Below, piece after piece: positions 19,168 through 31,200 of a DNA stretch of 64,000 nt. Each line of letters starts with the position of its first letter. Position 1 is the stretch's first letter. The position numbers and the translations under genes were made by a program. The notes beneath the pieces were generated by a model. That model saw nothing but the letters and a program-made list of their open reading frames with translations, had not been told where the DNA came from and ran no database searches. The stretch comes from Flavobacterium sp. Leaf82 (GTDB lineage Bacteria; Bacteroidota; Bacteroidia; Flavobacteriales; Flavobacteriaceae), in contig NZ_LMMA01000010.1 of assembly GCF_001422725.1 (NCBI RefSeq), forward strand, positions 20,736 through 84,735, given 5' to 3'.

Positions 19168-20235
19168 ATGATATTTTTAAAAAAAGATCTTTTAATCTTA
19201 TGCATTTTTCTTTGCATGATTTCCTGTTCTAAGGTATTAAAAAGTAATACTGATACCAGCAAAACTGAAATTGTTACTAATTATGAATATAAAATAGATT
19301 CTATTTTTAAGAATAGTAATCAGGATAGAAAATTTAACGGTGTAATACTTATTGCAGATAGTACAAAGATTAAATATTGCAAAAGTTTTGGTTATGCTGA
19401 CTTTGAGAAAAAAATACCAATAAAAAATACCGACAAGTTTTTAATACTCTCTATCAGTAAGCAAATTACAGCGGTACTTTTATTAAGATTAGTTGAAAGT
19501 GGAAAAGTAGTGTTGGATAAACCTATTGATAGTTATCTGACTGAGTTAAATCCAAAATGGTCTTCAGTAATTACGGTAAAAAACTTACTTAATCATACTT
19601 CGGGAATAGAAGAATTAACTACTTCTTTATTATTTAAACCTAATTCAGGATATAAGTACAGCAATGCAAATTATGTACTGCTGGGAAAAATAATTGAAAA
19701 AGTTTCCGGCAGAACGTATAAGGATTTGTTTAAAGAACTGATGAAAGAGTGCAAAATGAATCACACTATTTTTCCGGATAAAGATTTTAATGATTTTGTA
19801 CACGGTTATAATTTTGTAAATGGCATTCAATCTAAAACTGATAAAATAACCTTTGACGCGTCAGAAGTTCCTGCTGGCGGCGTAATCTCTACAGTGCAGG
19901 ATTTATTACTGTGGAATAACAAATTGTATGAAGGCAGTTTAGTTTCTAAAAAGTCATTTCAGGAAATGATAACGCCATACTCAGAAACCAAACATTCTGT
20001 TTTTGGAGACACAAAAATGTATTATGGTTTTGCACTTTATGTAAATGATAAAAATAAAGAAGTGGGACATACAGGTTATTCTGATTCTAAGGGATTTACG
20101 GTTTTGAATTTGTATTATCTAAATTCTAAAAAGAGTTTAATAACGATTGAAAACCAAACTTATGAGATAGAGAAAACTCCATTTTTATATGAGAAGATGA
20201 TCCGGGATATGGTTTTTGCAATTAAAAACAACTAA
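19168..20235 (+). CDS. Serine beta-lactamase-family lipoprotein (class C/PBP type)
   Basis: A serine hydrolase of the beta-lactamase class C/AmpH-like family, 355 residues. The N-terminus is a lipoprotein signal (CIFLCMISCSK; lipidated Cys near residue 20). Motifs in order: SISK (SxxK nucleophile), NHTSGI, YKYSNANY (YxN), and HTGYSD in the position of the KTG box. The YSN and HTG forms are usual for the 'beta-lactamase-related' branch rather than for AmpC itself. It would be anchored in a membrane facing the periplasm. Lying inside the NRPS operon with 13- and 14-base gaps, it is the second beta-lactamase-fold protein of the cluster. Self-resistance or peptide maturation (D-amino-acid peptidase activity) are both plausible; the cluster makes several D-residues. 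Confidence 0.85.
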   Translation: MIFLKKDLLILCIFLCMISCSKVLKSNTDTSKTEIVTNYEYKIDSIFKNSNQDRKFNGVILIADSTKIKYCKSFGYADFEKKIPIKNTDKFLILSISKQITAVLLLRLVESGKVVLDKPIDSYLTELNPKWSSVITVKNLLNHTSGIEELTTSLLFKPNSGYKYSNANYVLLGKIIEKVSGRTYKDLFKELMKECKMNHTIFPDKDFNDFVHGYNFVNGIQSKTDKITFDASEVPAGGVISTVQDLLLWNNKLYEGSLVSKKSFQEMITPYSETKHSVFGDTKMYYGFALYVNDKNKEVGHTGYSDSKGFTVLNLYYLNSKKSLITIENQTYEIEKTPFLYEKMIRDMVFAIKNN

Positions 20236-20249
20236 TTATAATTCAAGTA

Positions 20250-23200
20250 ATGGATAATATAAAAGATCTAATTTTAATACTGGAGAAGAAATCTGTGAAA
20301 ATCTCATTAGATAATTCTAAAGAAAACCTTAGACTTACCGGAAACGTCAAAAACATTACCTCCATTGATAAAGAACAGATTCTTAGTAAAAAGCAGGAAT
20401 TAATTGCATTTTTAAAGCAAGAACTAATTGGAGGAAAAGAAATCAGCAAGAACGATATTCGTTTTAACGCTTTGAATAAATCAAATGTTTACTCAGTTCC
20501 AAAAGCAGCACAATCAGAATCTTATCCACTAACACCTTCTCAAGGTCGTTTATGGATTATAAGTCAGTTTGAAAATGCTTCATTGGCTTATAATATGTCG
20601 ACTGCAATACAAGTTGAGGGTGATTTTTACCTTGATAAATTTGAAGAATCATTTCAATATCTGATTAATCGTCATGAAATACTTCGTACCTATTTTGTTG
20701 TTGATCATAAAGGAGAGGTAAGGCAATATATCTTGCCAAAGGACACATTGGATTTTACGATAAGTTTCAAAGATTATTCTGATTCTTTCGATCAGTTACA
20801 AGATACAGAATCTCATTTAGAACTTAAAAATAATGAACCTTTCAAACTTGAAAAAGCACCTTTATTAAGAGTTTCAGTAATAAGATTAGCAAACAAAAAA
20901 CATATAATTTCGCTGTGTATGCATCATATAATTGGCGATGGCTGGTCGATGCAGATACTAATGTCTGAAGTGATGCAATATTATAAGATGCTAATTCACG
21001 GTAAAACATTAGAGATTCCTGAATTATCCGTTCAATATAAGGATTATGCAGTATGGCTTACTACCGAATTAAAAAAAGAAAAACATCATGCTGCAGAAGA
21101 ATATTGGTTAAATCAATTTTCAGGTAATATTCCGGTATTGAATTTATCAGGCTTTAAGCCTCGCCCATTAGTTAAAACTTATAGTGGTAATACTTTTAGC
21201 TATAGATTTCCGGGTACTTTATTAGAAGACTTAAAGAGTTTTTCTAAAGAAAAAAAATCGACACTTTTCATGCTGTTAATCGCTGGTATAAATATTATAC
21301 TACACAAGCATAGTGGCCAGGATGATATTATAATTGGTACTCCTATTGCCGGAAGAGAACATCCTGATCTTGAAAAACAATTAGGACTTTTTCTTAATAC
21401 ACTCGCAATTAGAACACCTTTAAACAAGGATAGTACATTTAACGATTTTTTTGAACTACAAAAGAAAATACTTTTAGATGCTTACCAACATCAGCAATAT
21501 CCTTTTGATGAATTGGTTGGGAAACTAAATTTAAAAAGAGATACAGGTCGCTCTGCATTGTTTGATGTAATGGTTATTTTACAAAACCAAAATCAATCCT
21601 TTCAGTCCACAAATAATAGCGATAAGGAATTGAAAGTTGAGAAATATGAAAATAAGAGGAATATATCGCAGTTCGATATGACATTTTCTTTTGTTGAACA
21701 GGGAGCAAATGGTTTATTATTAAACTTGAACTACAACAGCGATATATATGATCAGGAAGTAGTAGAGAGGATAGTAACACATTTTGAGCAAGTGCTGACT
21801 CAGATAATAACAGACCAAAATATAATATTAAAAAATATTGCTTGTATAACAGAAAATGAAAAACTGGAATTAGCAAAATTTAATGCTACAGAGATAAATT
21901 ATCCAAAAGATAAAACTGTAGTAGATTTATTTCAGGAACAGGCAAATAAATTTCCTGATAATATTGTTGTAAAAGATGATTTTACAAGTTATACTTATAA
22001 AGAATTAGATTTAAAATCAGACAGAATCGCATCTCATATTGTTGACAATTACGGCAATAATCATGAGCCAGTTGGTGTTTGTATTAACAGATCAGCTGAT
22101 TTAATACCGCTTTTAATGGGAATATTTAAATCGGGGAAACCTTATATTCCTATAGATCCAAATTTGCCGGAAAGTAGAATAAAATATATTGTAGAGAATA
22201 GCGGTACAAAACTTATTGTGGTTGATAAAAACAATTACGAATCTGATGAAATTAAATGGGTAAACAGCGCAGAGATTGGTCTTGAAGAGACAAATAAAGC
22301 ATTGAATATTGCAAAGATAAAACCTCAGGACAGTGCGTATATCATTTATACTTCCGGGTCAACAGGAAATCCAAAAGGGGTTGAAATTGAGCATAGTTCA
22401 TTATTTAATTTTCTGTTGAGTATTAAAGAAAAATTAAATATTACAGCGCAGGATTTACTTTTTTCGGTAACAACTTACTCATTTGATATTTCGATTTTGG
22501 AATTTTTTCTTCCCTTGATTTCTGGAGCAGAAATTTACATTGCCAATCAGGTTTTGCTTTCAGATCCAAAAGAAGTATGCAATAAAATAGCAGCAATAAA
22601 GCCAACATTAATCCAGGCTACGCCAAGTTTTTATCAAATGTTATTTGATGCTGGATGGCAAGGCGATAAAAATATTAAAATTCTCTGTGGAGGTGACTCT
22701 TTAAATGATAAGCTGGCTGAGAAAATATTTTTAAACGCAAGCGAATTCTGGAATATGTATGGTCCTACCGAAACAACGATTTGGTCCAGTACAAAAAAAA
22801 TAGAAGAACCATTAGATACCTTAAATATTGGTACCCCGATACATAATACAAAATTTTACATTTTAGATGATGCAATGAATATGCAGGCAATAGGTATTGC
22901 AGGCAATATTTTTATTGGTGGAGCAGGTTTGGCTAAAGGGTATTATAATAATTTGGCATTAACAAAAGAGAGATTTATTACCAATCCTTTTAATAACGAG
23001 GAACTAATTTATAATACAGGTGATCTGGGACGCTGGCTGCCCGACGGAAATATTGGCTTTCTAGGAAGAGAAGATCATCAGGTAAAAATAAGAGGGCACA
23101 GAATTGAACTGGGAGAAATTGAACTAGTACTTTCTCAGTATTCACAAAGTATAAAGCAAGTTGTAGTTGATGCAAAAGAAATCAATGAAAACAAAGTATT

Positions 23201-23675
23201 GGTTGCTTATTTTATTTCGGATAATGAATTAGATAAATCAGAATTAAGGAATTATCTGCAAAGTAAATTACCGGAGTATATGCTCCCAAATTATTTTGTA
23301 AATATAGATGTTTTACCTCTAACGGCAAATGGAAAGATAGACCGTAAGGCTTTCCCGGAGATAACAGCTGAAGATTTTATCAAAAAAGAATATAAGTCCC
23401 CATCAAACAGTACTGAAGAAAAATTAGTTGAGATATGGCAAGAAGTTTTAGGTGTTGAAAAAATAGGTATTACAGATGATTTTTTCGAATTGGGAGGGCA
23501 TAGTTTAATTGTGATGAAGCTTAAAAGTATTATTGAAAATCATTTTTTAATAAAAATAACCACAGTCGATGTCTTTAACAATCCAACTATTCAGGGTGTC
23601 GCTTTATTAATTAAGGAACTTGAATTTATAAATAGTAAAAATAATAATGTTCGAAAATCAAGAACAACAATTTAA
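20250..23675 (+). CDS. NRPS, docking-C-A(Gly?)-T
   Basis: 1141 residues, one complete elongation module. A TubC-like docking domain (1-57) precedes C (88-530; MHHIIGDGWS near 225), A (555-1040; YTSGSTGNPKG near 697) and a carrier (1055-1125; ELGGHSLIVMK with Ser near 1083). Specificity residues by hand read D-I-L-Q-C-G-M-I-W, close to the Gly code D-I-L-Q-L-G-L-I-W, so Gly is the best guess. There is no epimerase or thioesterase, so the chain passes on in trans. It sits 14 bases after the lipoprotein gene and 9 bases before the CmlA-like gene, all one transcript. The A-domain C-terminal part is very like that of the next NRPS, suggesting that they share ancestry by duplication. Confidence 0.93.
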   Translation: MDNIKDLILILEKKSVKISLDNSKENLRLTGNVKNITSIDKEQILSKKQELIAFLKQELIGGKEISKNDIRFNALNKSNVYSVPKAAQSESYPLTPSQGRLWIISQFENASLAYNMSTAIQVEGDFYLDKFEESFQYLINRHEILRTYFVVDHKGEVRQYILPKDTLDFTISFKDYSDSFDQLQDTESHLELKNNEPFKLEKAPLLRVSVIRLANKKHIISLCMHHIIGDGWSMQILMSEVMQYYKMLIHGKTLEIPELSVQYKDYAVWLTTELKKEKHHAAEEYWLNQFSGNIPVLNLSGFKPRPLVKTYSGNTFSYRFPGTLLEDLKSFSKEKKSTLFMLLIAGINIILHKHSGQDDIIIGTPIAGREHPDLEKQLGLFLNTLAIRTPLNKDSTFNDFFELQKKILLDAYQHQQYPFDELVGKLNLKRDTGRSALFDVMVILQNQNQSFQSTNNSDKELKVEKYENKRNISQFDMTFSFVEQGANGLLLNLNYNSDIYDQEVVERIVTHFEQVLTQIITDQNIILKNIACITENEKLELAKFNATEINYPKDKTVVDLFQEQANKFPDNIVVKDDFTSYTYKELDLKSDRIASHIVDNYGNNHEPVGVCINRSADLIPLLMGIFKSGKPYIPIDPNLPESRIKYIVENSGTKLIVVDKNNYESDEIKWVNSAEIGLEETNKALNIAKIKPQDSAYIIYTSGSTGNPKGVEIEHSSLFNFLLSIKEKLNITAQDLLFSVTTYSFDISILEFFLPLISGAEIYIANQVLLSDPKEVCNKIAAIKPTLIQATPSFYQMLFDAGWQGDKNIKILCGGDSLNDKLAEKIFLNASEFWNMYGPTETTIWSSTKKIEEPLDTLNIGTPIHNTKFYILDDAMNMQAIGIAGNIFIGGAGLAKGYYNNLALTKERFITNPFNNEELIYNTGDLGRWLPDGNIGFLGREDHQVKIRGHRIELGEIELVLSQYSQSIKQVVVDAKEINENKVLVAYFISDNELDKSELRNYLQSKLPEYMLPNYFVNIDVLPLTANGKIDRKAFPEITAEDFIKKEYKSPSNSTEEKLVEIWQEVLGVEKIGITDDFFELGGHSLIVMKLKSIIENHFLIKITTVDVFNNPTIQGVALLIKELEFINSKNNNVRKSRTTI

Positions 23676-23684
23676 TATAATAGC

Positions 23685-25289
23685 ATGGAGAAATTAGTTT
23701 ATTTAAAGCCTAATGTAGTAATTGAACCTTTAATTGAAAGATGGTTTGCATGGGCTCATTTGGTATCACCTTCAACTGCTGCAATGAATATAACAGGCAG
23801 GCATCTGGAGATAATGAATTCGTATATAGAATCTCCTGAATTGCATAAAGAAATGGTTAATAACCCAAAAATGCTTGGCGGGCCTTTTATGGATTATACA
23901 GAAGACAGATCTCAGGATATTAAAAAACTAATGGAATCTACTTTAATAAACCAAAGAGATTCTATCAGTTTTTCAATGGCTATTAGAAAATTGGTACTCA
24001 TGCTAAAGAGAGAGGCAAAAGGACAATCGCTGGAAGGTCTTTATGAAAAAGTACCTGAGATTTTAAAAGGATATGTAGAGCTGATTTATGACTTAAACGG
24101 AAATCCTTCTTTTCGATTTTTCGAGAATTTATTATATAATAGTAAATATTACAATAAAAAGAGTCAGAGTATTGCTTTATGGATCACCAATAATGATTCA
24201 CGTCCATTTTGTTTAAGCACACCAAAATTAAATGAAGATAATATACTGCACATCGATATCCCTTTTGATGATAAATTTATTGATGAGTTGAGTAAAATGC
24301 GCCGAACTCCGCAGAATTATAGCACAATAAGAGCTTATCTTGGTGATTTAAGCAAAGAAGAAGAAATTTTGTTTCAATCCTTTTTTACTGAAGAGACATC
24401 TGTTCCTTATGTTAAATATACAGGCGATAAAATACGAATGAGGTATTTTGGACATGCCTGTATCCTGATTGAGACAAAAGATGTAAGCATATTAGTCGAT
24501 CCATTAATTAGTTATTACGGGTATTTATCGAGTGTTGAACATTTTTCTGATTATGATCTGCCGGATTCTATAGATTATGTTTTGATAACGCATAACCATC
24601 AGGATCACGTTTTATTTGAAACCCTTTTGCCATTAAGACATAAAATTAAAAACTTAGTGGTGCCAAGAAGTGGAGGAGGACATCTTCAGGATCCTTCGGT
24701 AAAATTAATGTTTAATAATATTGGTTTCAAGAATGTTATTGAAATTGAGGATTTTGAAACTGTAGATTTTTTAGATTGTAAAATTACAGGTGTGCCCTTT
24801 ACAGGTGAGCATAGCGATTTAGATATTAAAGCCAAATTGTGTTTTCATATCAATATAGCTAATTTCTCTTTGCTTTTTGTTGCTGATTCCAGAGTTTTAG
24901 AGAAAAAAGTCTATGAATATACACAGCCTATAATTGGCAATATAGACGTTTTACTTTTGGGAATGGAATGTGACGGCGCACCATTAACTTGGCTTTACGG
25001 ACCTCTTCTTGTAGAGGAGCTCCCAAAAGAGCATGATCAGTCCAGAAGACTTGCGGGTTGCGACTTTAACAGAGGGATGACTTTAGTTGACATCTTTAAG
25101 CCGGATGAAGTATATGTGTATGCCATGGGGCAGGAGCCTTGGTGTGAATTTATCAGCAGTATAAAATATACCGATGAATCTAATCCAATAGTTCAATCTA
25201 ATTTATTAATAAATGAGTGTTTATCCAGAGGCTTAGTCGCTGAAAGATTGTTTGGAGAAAAGGAGATACTTTATAATAAAAAAAAATAA
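23685..25289 (+). CDS. CmlA-like di-iron beta-hydroxylase (MBL fold)
   Basis: 534 residues, the same length as CmlA, the di-iron oxygenase that beta-hydroxylates an amino acid held on an NRPS carrier in chloramphenicol synthesis. The N-terminal ~240 residues have the CmlA_N look (YLKPNVVIEPLIERWFAWAH, NITGRHLEIMNSYIESPE, NPKMLGGPFMDY), a domain that docks on the NRPS. The C-terminal half is a metallo-beta-lactamase fold with metal ligands in THNHQDHV (~301-308), later GEHSD and VADSR. It is not a beta-lactamase, despite the fold. It lies between two NRPS genes with 9- and 6-base gaps, so its substrate is probably an aminoacyl carrier in this operon (Asp, Gly-neighbouring or the unassigned residue of the 25296 NRPS). 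Which residue is hydroxylated cannot be told. Confidence 0.85.
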   Translation: MEKLVYLKPNVVIEPLIERWFAWAHLVSPSTAAMNITGRHLEIMNSYIESPELHKEMVNNPKMLGGPFMDYTEDRSQDIKKLMESTLINQRDSISFSMAIRKLVLMLKREAKGQSLEGLYEKVPEILKGYVELIYDLNGNPSFRFFENLLYNSKYYNKKSQSIALWITNNDSRPFCLSTPKLNEDNILHIDIPFDDKFIDELSKMRRTPQNYSTIRAYLGDLSKEEEILFQSFFTEETSVPYVKYTGDKIRMRYFGHACILIETKDVSILVDPLISYYGYLSSVEHFSDYDLPDSIDYVLITHNHQDHVLFETLLPLRHKIKNLVVPRSGGGHLQDPSVKLMFNNIGFKNVIEIEDFETVDFLDCKITGVPFTGEHSDLDIKAKLCFHINIANFSLLFVADSRVLEKKVYEYTQPIIGNIDVLLLGMECDGAPLTWLYGPLLVEELPKEHDQSRRLAGCDFNRGMTLVDIFKPDEVYVYAMGQEPWCEFISSIKYTDESNPIVQSNLLINECLSRGLVAERLFGEKEILYNKKK

Positions 25290-25295
25290 GATCCT

Positions 25296-28200
25296 ATGAG
25301 TAAAGTTAGGGAACTACTTGTTCAATTAAAAAATAACGACATAGATATTCAACTGGAAAATGATCAACTTGAAGTGTTTTATGATGGAGAAGAATTAGAT
25401 GAAGTTAGTTATAATCTAATTAAAGATAATAAGCAGGATATCATTCAATTTTTTAAGAATCATAAAATAGATTCGGATATATCGTTTTCAATTCCATTGG
25501 CAGATCACCAAAAAAGTTACCCTCTTTCAGCGGCTCAAAATCAATTATGGATTCTGAGCCAGTTTGACGGAGGTAATTCTGCTTATAATTTATCAGGAGT
25601 TCATGAATTTGAAGGAGATTTAGATATTAAACTGGTAGAAGCATCTTTTAGATTTTTGATAAAAAGGCACGAGTCCCTGCGTACTATTTTTAATCTGGAC
25701 AATGAGGGAGATGCGAAACAGTATATTCTAGAATTTGAAGATATTGATTTTGTTTTACCATTTGAAGATTTTAGAGCAACAGATCATCCGGATACTTTAA
25801 ATAAATCTATTGAAAAAGAACAAGTAAAGCCTTTTAACCTTTCAAAAGACTTGCCTTTCAGGGTTAAAATATTTCAAACCGGTGAATCAAAGTTTTTATT
25901 AAGCCTGGTCATGCATCATATTATAAGTGATGGATGGTCTATGGAAGTGATGGTAAAAGACTTCTTTGGTTTTTACAGCGGTGTCAAAAAAGAAGAACAA
26001 GAAGTTGTATTGCCAGAATTAAATATTCAATATAAAGATTATGCGGTGTGGCAGCACGATATGCTTAAAAACAAAAAGCTGGATCAAAATAAAGAATATT
26101 GGATAGATAAATTTAGTGGCGACCTGCCTACATTAGTTTTGCCATCACAAAAACCAAGACCTCCTATAAAGACTTACAACGGAAAAACTTTAAATTTTGT
26201 ACTTAATCCGGATTTATTACATTCTTTAAAGGAATTAAATAGAGAGCATGGAGTAACGCTGTTTATGAGTCTGCTGGGTTTAGTAAAGCTTTTATTGTCT
26301 AAATATTCTCATCAGCAAGATATTATTATAGGAAGTGCAAGCTCAGGAAGGGAAAATGCAGATCTAAAAAACCTGATAGGCTTTTTTGTAAACGCATTAC
26401 CATTAAGAACAATTATAAAAAACGAAGAGAGTTTTATTGACTTGTTAAACAACGTCAAATCTGTAACTATAGGAGCTTCTGAAAATCAAATTTATCCGTT
26501 AGATGAATTAATTAAAAACCTTACATTGTACCGTGACATGAGCAGAAGCGGTCTATTTGATGTTATGCTTGATTTAAGACAGTCCTTTGCTATTTTAGAT
26601 GAAGAGGCCGATATACAATTAGAAGCCCTTACTATAAAACCTTATATCCAGGTTGAAAACCTAAATAGCAGATTTGATCTTTATTTCAATTTTATTGAAA
26701 AGGAGGAAGGATTAGGATTGTCTCTTACCTACAATACCGATATTTATAGTCAGGCTTTTGTAGAGCAATTGGCGAAGCATCTTGAACAGCTTTTGGCCAA
26801 TGCACTGCGAAATCCTTCTCTTCCGGTTTCAAAAATAGAGTATTTAAATGAAAATGAGAAAATACAGCTGCTGGAAGAATTCAATCAAACAAAAGAAGAT
26901 TTTCCGAAAGATAAAACTGTAATCAATCTCTTTGAAGAGCAGGTAGAAAGAACTCCTGACAAAGAAGCATTGTTTTTTGATAATAAGCGTTTTACATATC
27001 GTGAGTTAAATGAAAAAGCGAATCAGTTAGCTGCTTATTTACAAGAGAATTATGATATACAGGAAAATGATATTGTAGGGATAAAACTGGATAAATCTGA
27101 AACTTTTATTGTTGCAATTTTAGGGATACTAAAATCAGGAGCAGCATATTTGCCTATCGATATTAATTATCCGCAAGATAGAATAGATTTTATAGAAAGT
27201 GACAGTAAATGTAAGGTAGTATTGGATCAGGAAGAACTTATGCTTTATAATTTTGAAAGATTCAGATACGGAAACGAAAATCCTGTTTCCAGAAATAAAG
27301 CATCAGATCTGGCATATGTAATATATACTTCCGGAACAACAGGAAATCCAAAAGGCGTAATGGTAGAACATTGGAATCTGGTAAATTCTACTTTAAGCAG
27401 ATTAAATTATTATCAGGTAGACAGAATTTTACTAATTTCTTCATTTGCATTTGATTCCTCTATTGCTGTTATCTGGAGCGGTTTGCTTGGAGGTACATTA
27501 GTAGTTGAGAAAGACGAAGTAATAAAAGATATTGAGACTATCACCAAAAGAATAATAGACAATAAAATAACTGACATGCTTTGTGTGCCTAGTTATTACT
27601 CTGTATTATTTGAAGCCTTCAAAAAAGAAAAAGCGAATCTTAATTTACGAAATGTAATTCTTGCCGGTGAGGCAATTAAATTAGATATAATTGCGACCCA
27701 TAATACAAATTTTGATGAGATTGGACTATACAATGAATATGGACCAACTGAGTGTACAGTTTGGGCTACGGTAGCGAAAATAAATGATTGTAAAAATGTG
27801 ATTCCAATTGGTAAGCCTATTTCTAATACTCAGATTTATATTCTGGATAAAGAATTGCAAATTGTATCTAAAGAAATCACAGGCCGAATTTATATTTCGG
27901 GAGACAGTGTAGCAAGAGGATATTTGAATCATCCAGATCTGACAGCTAAAAAATTCATTGAAGATCCCTTTATTTTGGGACAGCGTATGTACGATACCGG
28001 AGATATTGGAAGATGGCTGCCCGATGGATCGATTGAATTTTTAGGAAGAGAAGATCATCAGGTAAAAATTAGAGGTTTCAGAATAGAGTTAGGGGAGATA
28101 GAAATTGCTATTTCAGAATATTCAAAAGATATTACTCATGTGGTAGCAGAAGCCAAAGAAGTTAATGATGAAAAAGTATTGGTGGCTTATTTTGTTTGTA

Positions 28201-31200
28201 ATACTGAAGTAGATAAAACAGAACTAAAAGACTTTTTGCATGAGAAACTTCCAGAATATATGGTGCCAACTTTCTTTGTTGAACTCGATACTTTGCCTTT
28301 AACTCCAAACGGAAAAACAGATAGAAAAGCATTGCCAAATATAGGTGATGATGACGTAATAAAAGGCGAATATATTGGAGCACGATCTAAAGAAGAAAAA
28401 GTTCTTGTAGACGTCTGGGAAGAAGTATTAAAGAGAGAATCTATTAGTGTAAAAGATAATTTTTATAATTTGGGTGGAGATTCGATTAAATCAATTCAAA
28501 TTATATCCAAATTAAAACAAAGAGGTTATACACTAACACTTTTACAACTGTTCAATAATCCTGTATTAGAAGAATTAGCGCAATACATAGAAGTTAATAA
28601 TAAGGTTGCAGATCAGTCAGAAGTAGTGGGAGAGGTTGAACTTACTCCTATACAAAATTACTTTTTCAAGTCTCCGATTTTTAAATATCATAATCATTAT
28701 AATCAGTCTGTAGTATTAAAAAGCAAAGAGTTACTCGACCCTGAGATTTTAGAAAGATGTTTTACCCATCTGATAAATCATCACGATGCTTTGAGGATGA
28801 CATTCCTTGATACTGATGGTTTATGGAAACAGAGAAATGAACGTAATTATAAAGAAAATATTCCTCTAAATTTTTATGATCTTACAGATGATAATAATGA
28901 AAAAGGCACTATTGCAAAACTGGGAGAAGAGTTGCAGGCAGGTTTTAAGCTTGATCAGGGAGGACTGCTTAAAATAGCGCTTTTTAGATTAAAAGATGGT
29001 GACAGGCTTGCTATTATTGTGCATCATTTGGTTGTTGATGGTGTTTCATGGCGTATTTTATTAGAAGATTTAACACTACTGTACATAGAATACAAAAAAG
29101 GAAATGATGTTAAATTACCTTTAAAATCGGATTCATTTCAAAAATGGTCCTTAATGCAGAAAGAATATGCAAACGGAGACAAAATAGCCAGTGAAAAACC
29201 TTATTGGGAGGCATTGGCAAATGAGGTTATCCCTAATTTGCCGAGTGATAATGAAATTGTAAGCAGGGAATTTGAGGTAAAAGATATGGTATCGTTTACA
29301 TTGCCTCATGATATTACTAATTTGCTTCAGACTAAAGTGAACAGTACTTATAAAACTGAAGTTAATGATGTATTGCTTGCCGCTTTGGCAATTGCACTGA
29401 AAGAAAGTGTAGGAATAACTAAATCTATCCTGCAAATTGAAGGGCACGGAAGAGAGGAAATAATACCTAATATTGATATAAGCAGAACCATAGGCTGGTT
29501 TACAACAGTTTATCCTTTTGTATTAAAAACCTCTGGTACAAATGCATTAAAAGATACATTGATAGAAACCAAGGAAAGTTTAAGAAAAATCCCGAATAAA
29601 GGTATTGGATACGGAATTTTAAAATATTTATCCTCACAATCTATCCCGGATATTCATCCATCAATTGCATTTAATTATTTGGGAGATTTTGGTGATAATG
29701 CCGATAATAAAGAAAAATCAATATTAGGGTACGCTTCTGAATCTATTGGGTTAAACATTGATCCCCGAAATAAAAGAGACGTTGCTCTGGAGATTACAGG
29801 GATAATGGTGGAAGGAAAACTTAGCATGAATTTGAGATACGCTAAAGAAATCTACCATACAGAAACCGTAAAAAAAATTATGGATTCTTATGAGGCAGTA
29901 CTTACTAACCTTATCGAGGACTTGGCAAAAGCTGACCAAAGCTATTTAACTCCATCGGATTTATCTTTTAAAGAGATAAGCATTGAAGATCTAAGCCAAA
30001 TAAATACAGATGGAAATATAGAGAACATTTATAAACTTTCTCCTCTGCAACAGGGATTATATTTTCATTGGTCTGCGGAACCCTCTTCATCGATGTATTT
30101 TGAGCAAATATCATATCGCATTAATGTGACTGATTTGAATGTTGAAAATATAAAAACAGCATATAACAAACTGATACAAAGGCATGGTGTTTTAAGAACA
30201 AGTTTTACAGAAAACCTGGTAGATGAACCCTTACAGATAGTACGAAAAAAGGTTGAAGGTGATTTTATATTTTTAAAAATCGCAAACCAGTCTGTTGACA
30301 GTTTTATAAACGAAACGAAACAAAACGATAAAGAAAAAGGATTTAATTTAGAGAATCCTACTCAGATGCGATTGCTGGTACTCGATTTGGGTAATAATGA
30401 ATTTGAGTTTATCTGGAGTCATCACCATATTCTTATTGACGGTTGGTGCATGAGCATATTAATCAATGATTTCTATCAAATACTAAATTCCGTAAATAAA
30501 AATATTTCAATAGAACTTCCGGCAGCGAAGCCTTATTCTAATTACATAGAGTGGTTAGAGAAAATAGATAAGGAAAAATCTTTGTCATTTTGGAATGACT
30601 ATTTGAAAGATTATTCAAATGTGGCACAAATTCCATTTAAAATTGATAATACTCAGCATTCTGCTTATAAGGAATCTGTAGAAACATTAAAGCTGGAAGA
30701 AGATTTGTTTGAAAAAATGAATAATTTGTGTCAGGAAATTGGAATAACCCAAAATACTTTTATTCAGGGAATATGGGGGTTGCTGCTTTCAAAATACAAT
30801 AATACGCAAGATGTTGTATTTGGATCTGTAGTTTCAGGAAGACCTGGAGATTTACTGGGCATAGAAACCATGATTGGTTTGTTTATCAATACCATTCCTG
30901 TCAGAATTAAATATGAAGCCGAAGATACTGCTGCGCTTTTCTTAAAAGAAATTCAAAATGCTGCCGCTTTAGCCCATGACCATCATTATCTTAATTTATC
31001 AGAAGTTCAGTCTCAAAGTGAGCTGGGTATGAACTTAATAAATCACATACTTGTTTTTGAAAATTATCTCGTTCAGGAAAACATACAAAATGATTTGTCC
31101 AATAACGGTGAAGAATTAACCATCAAGTCTGTTGAAATATTTGAACAGACCAATTACGATTTTAATCTAATAATTGTTCCCGGAAAATTATCTCTAAAAA

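Noticed and set aside
23685..25289. Metallo-beta-lactamase giving resistance to the product
   Set aside because: The HxHxDH motif is present, but the N-terminal half and total length fit CmlA-type carrier-dependent hydroxylases, and there is no signal peptide.
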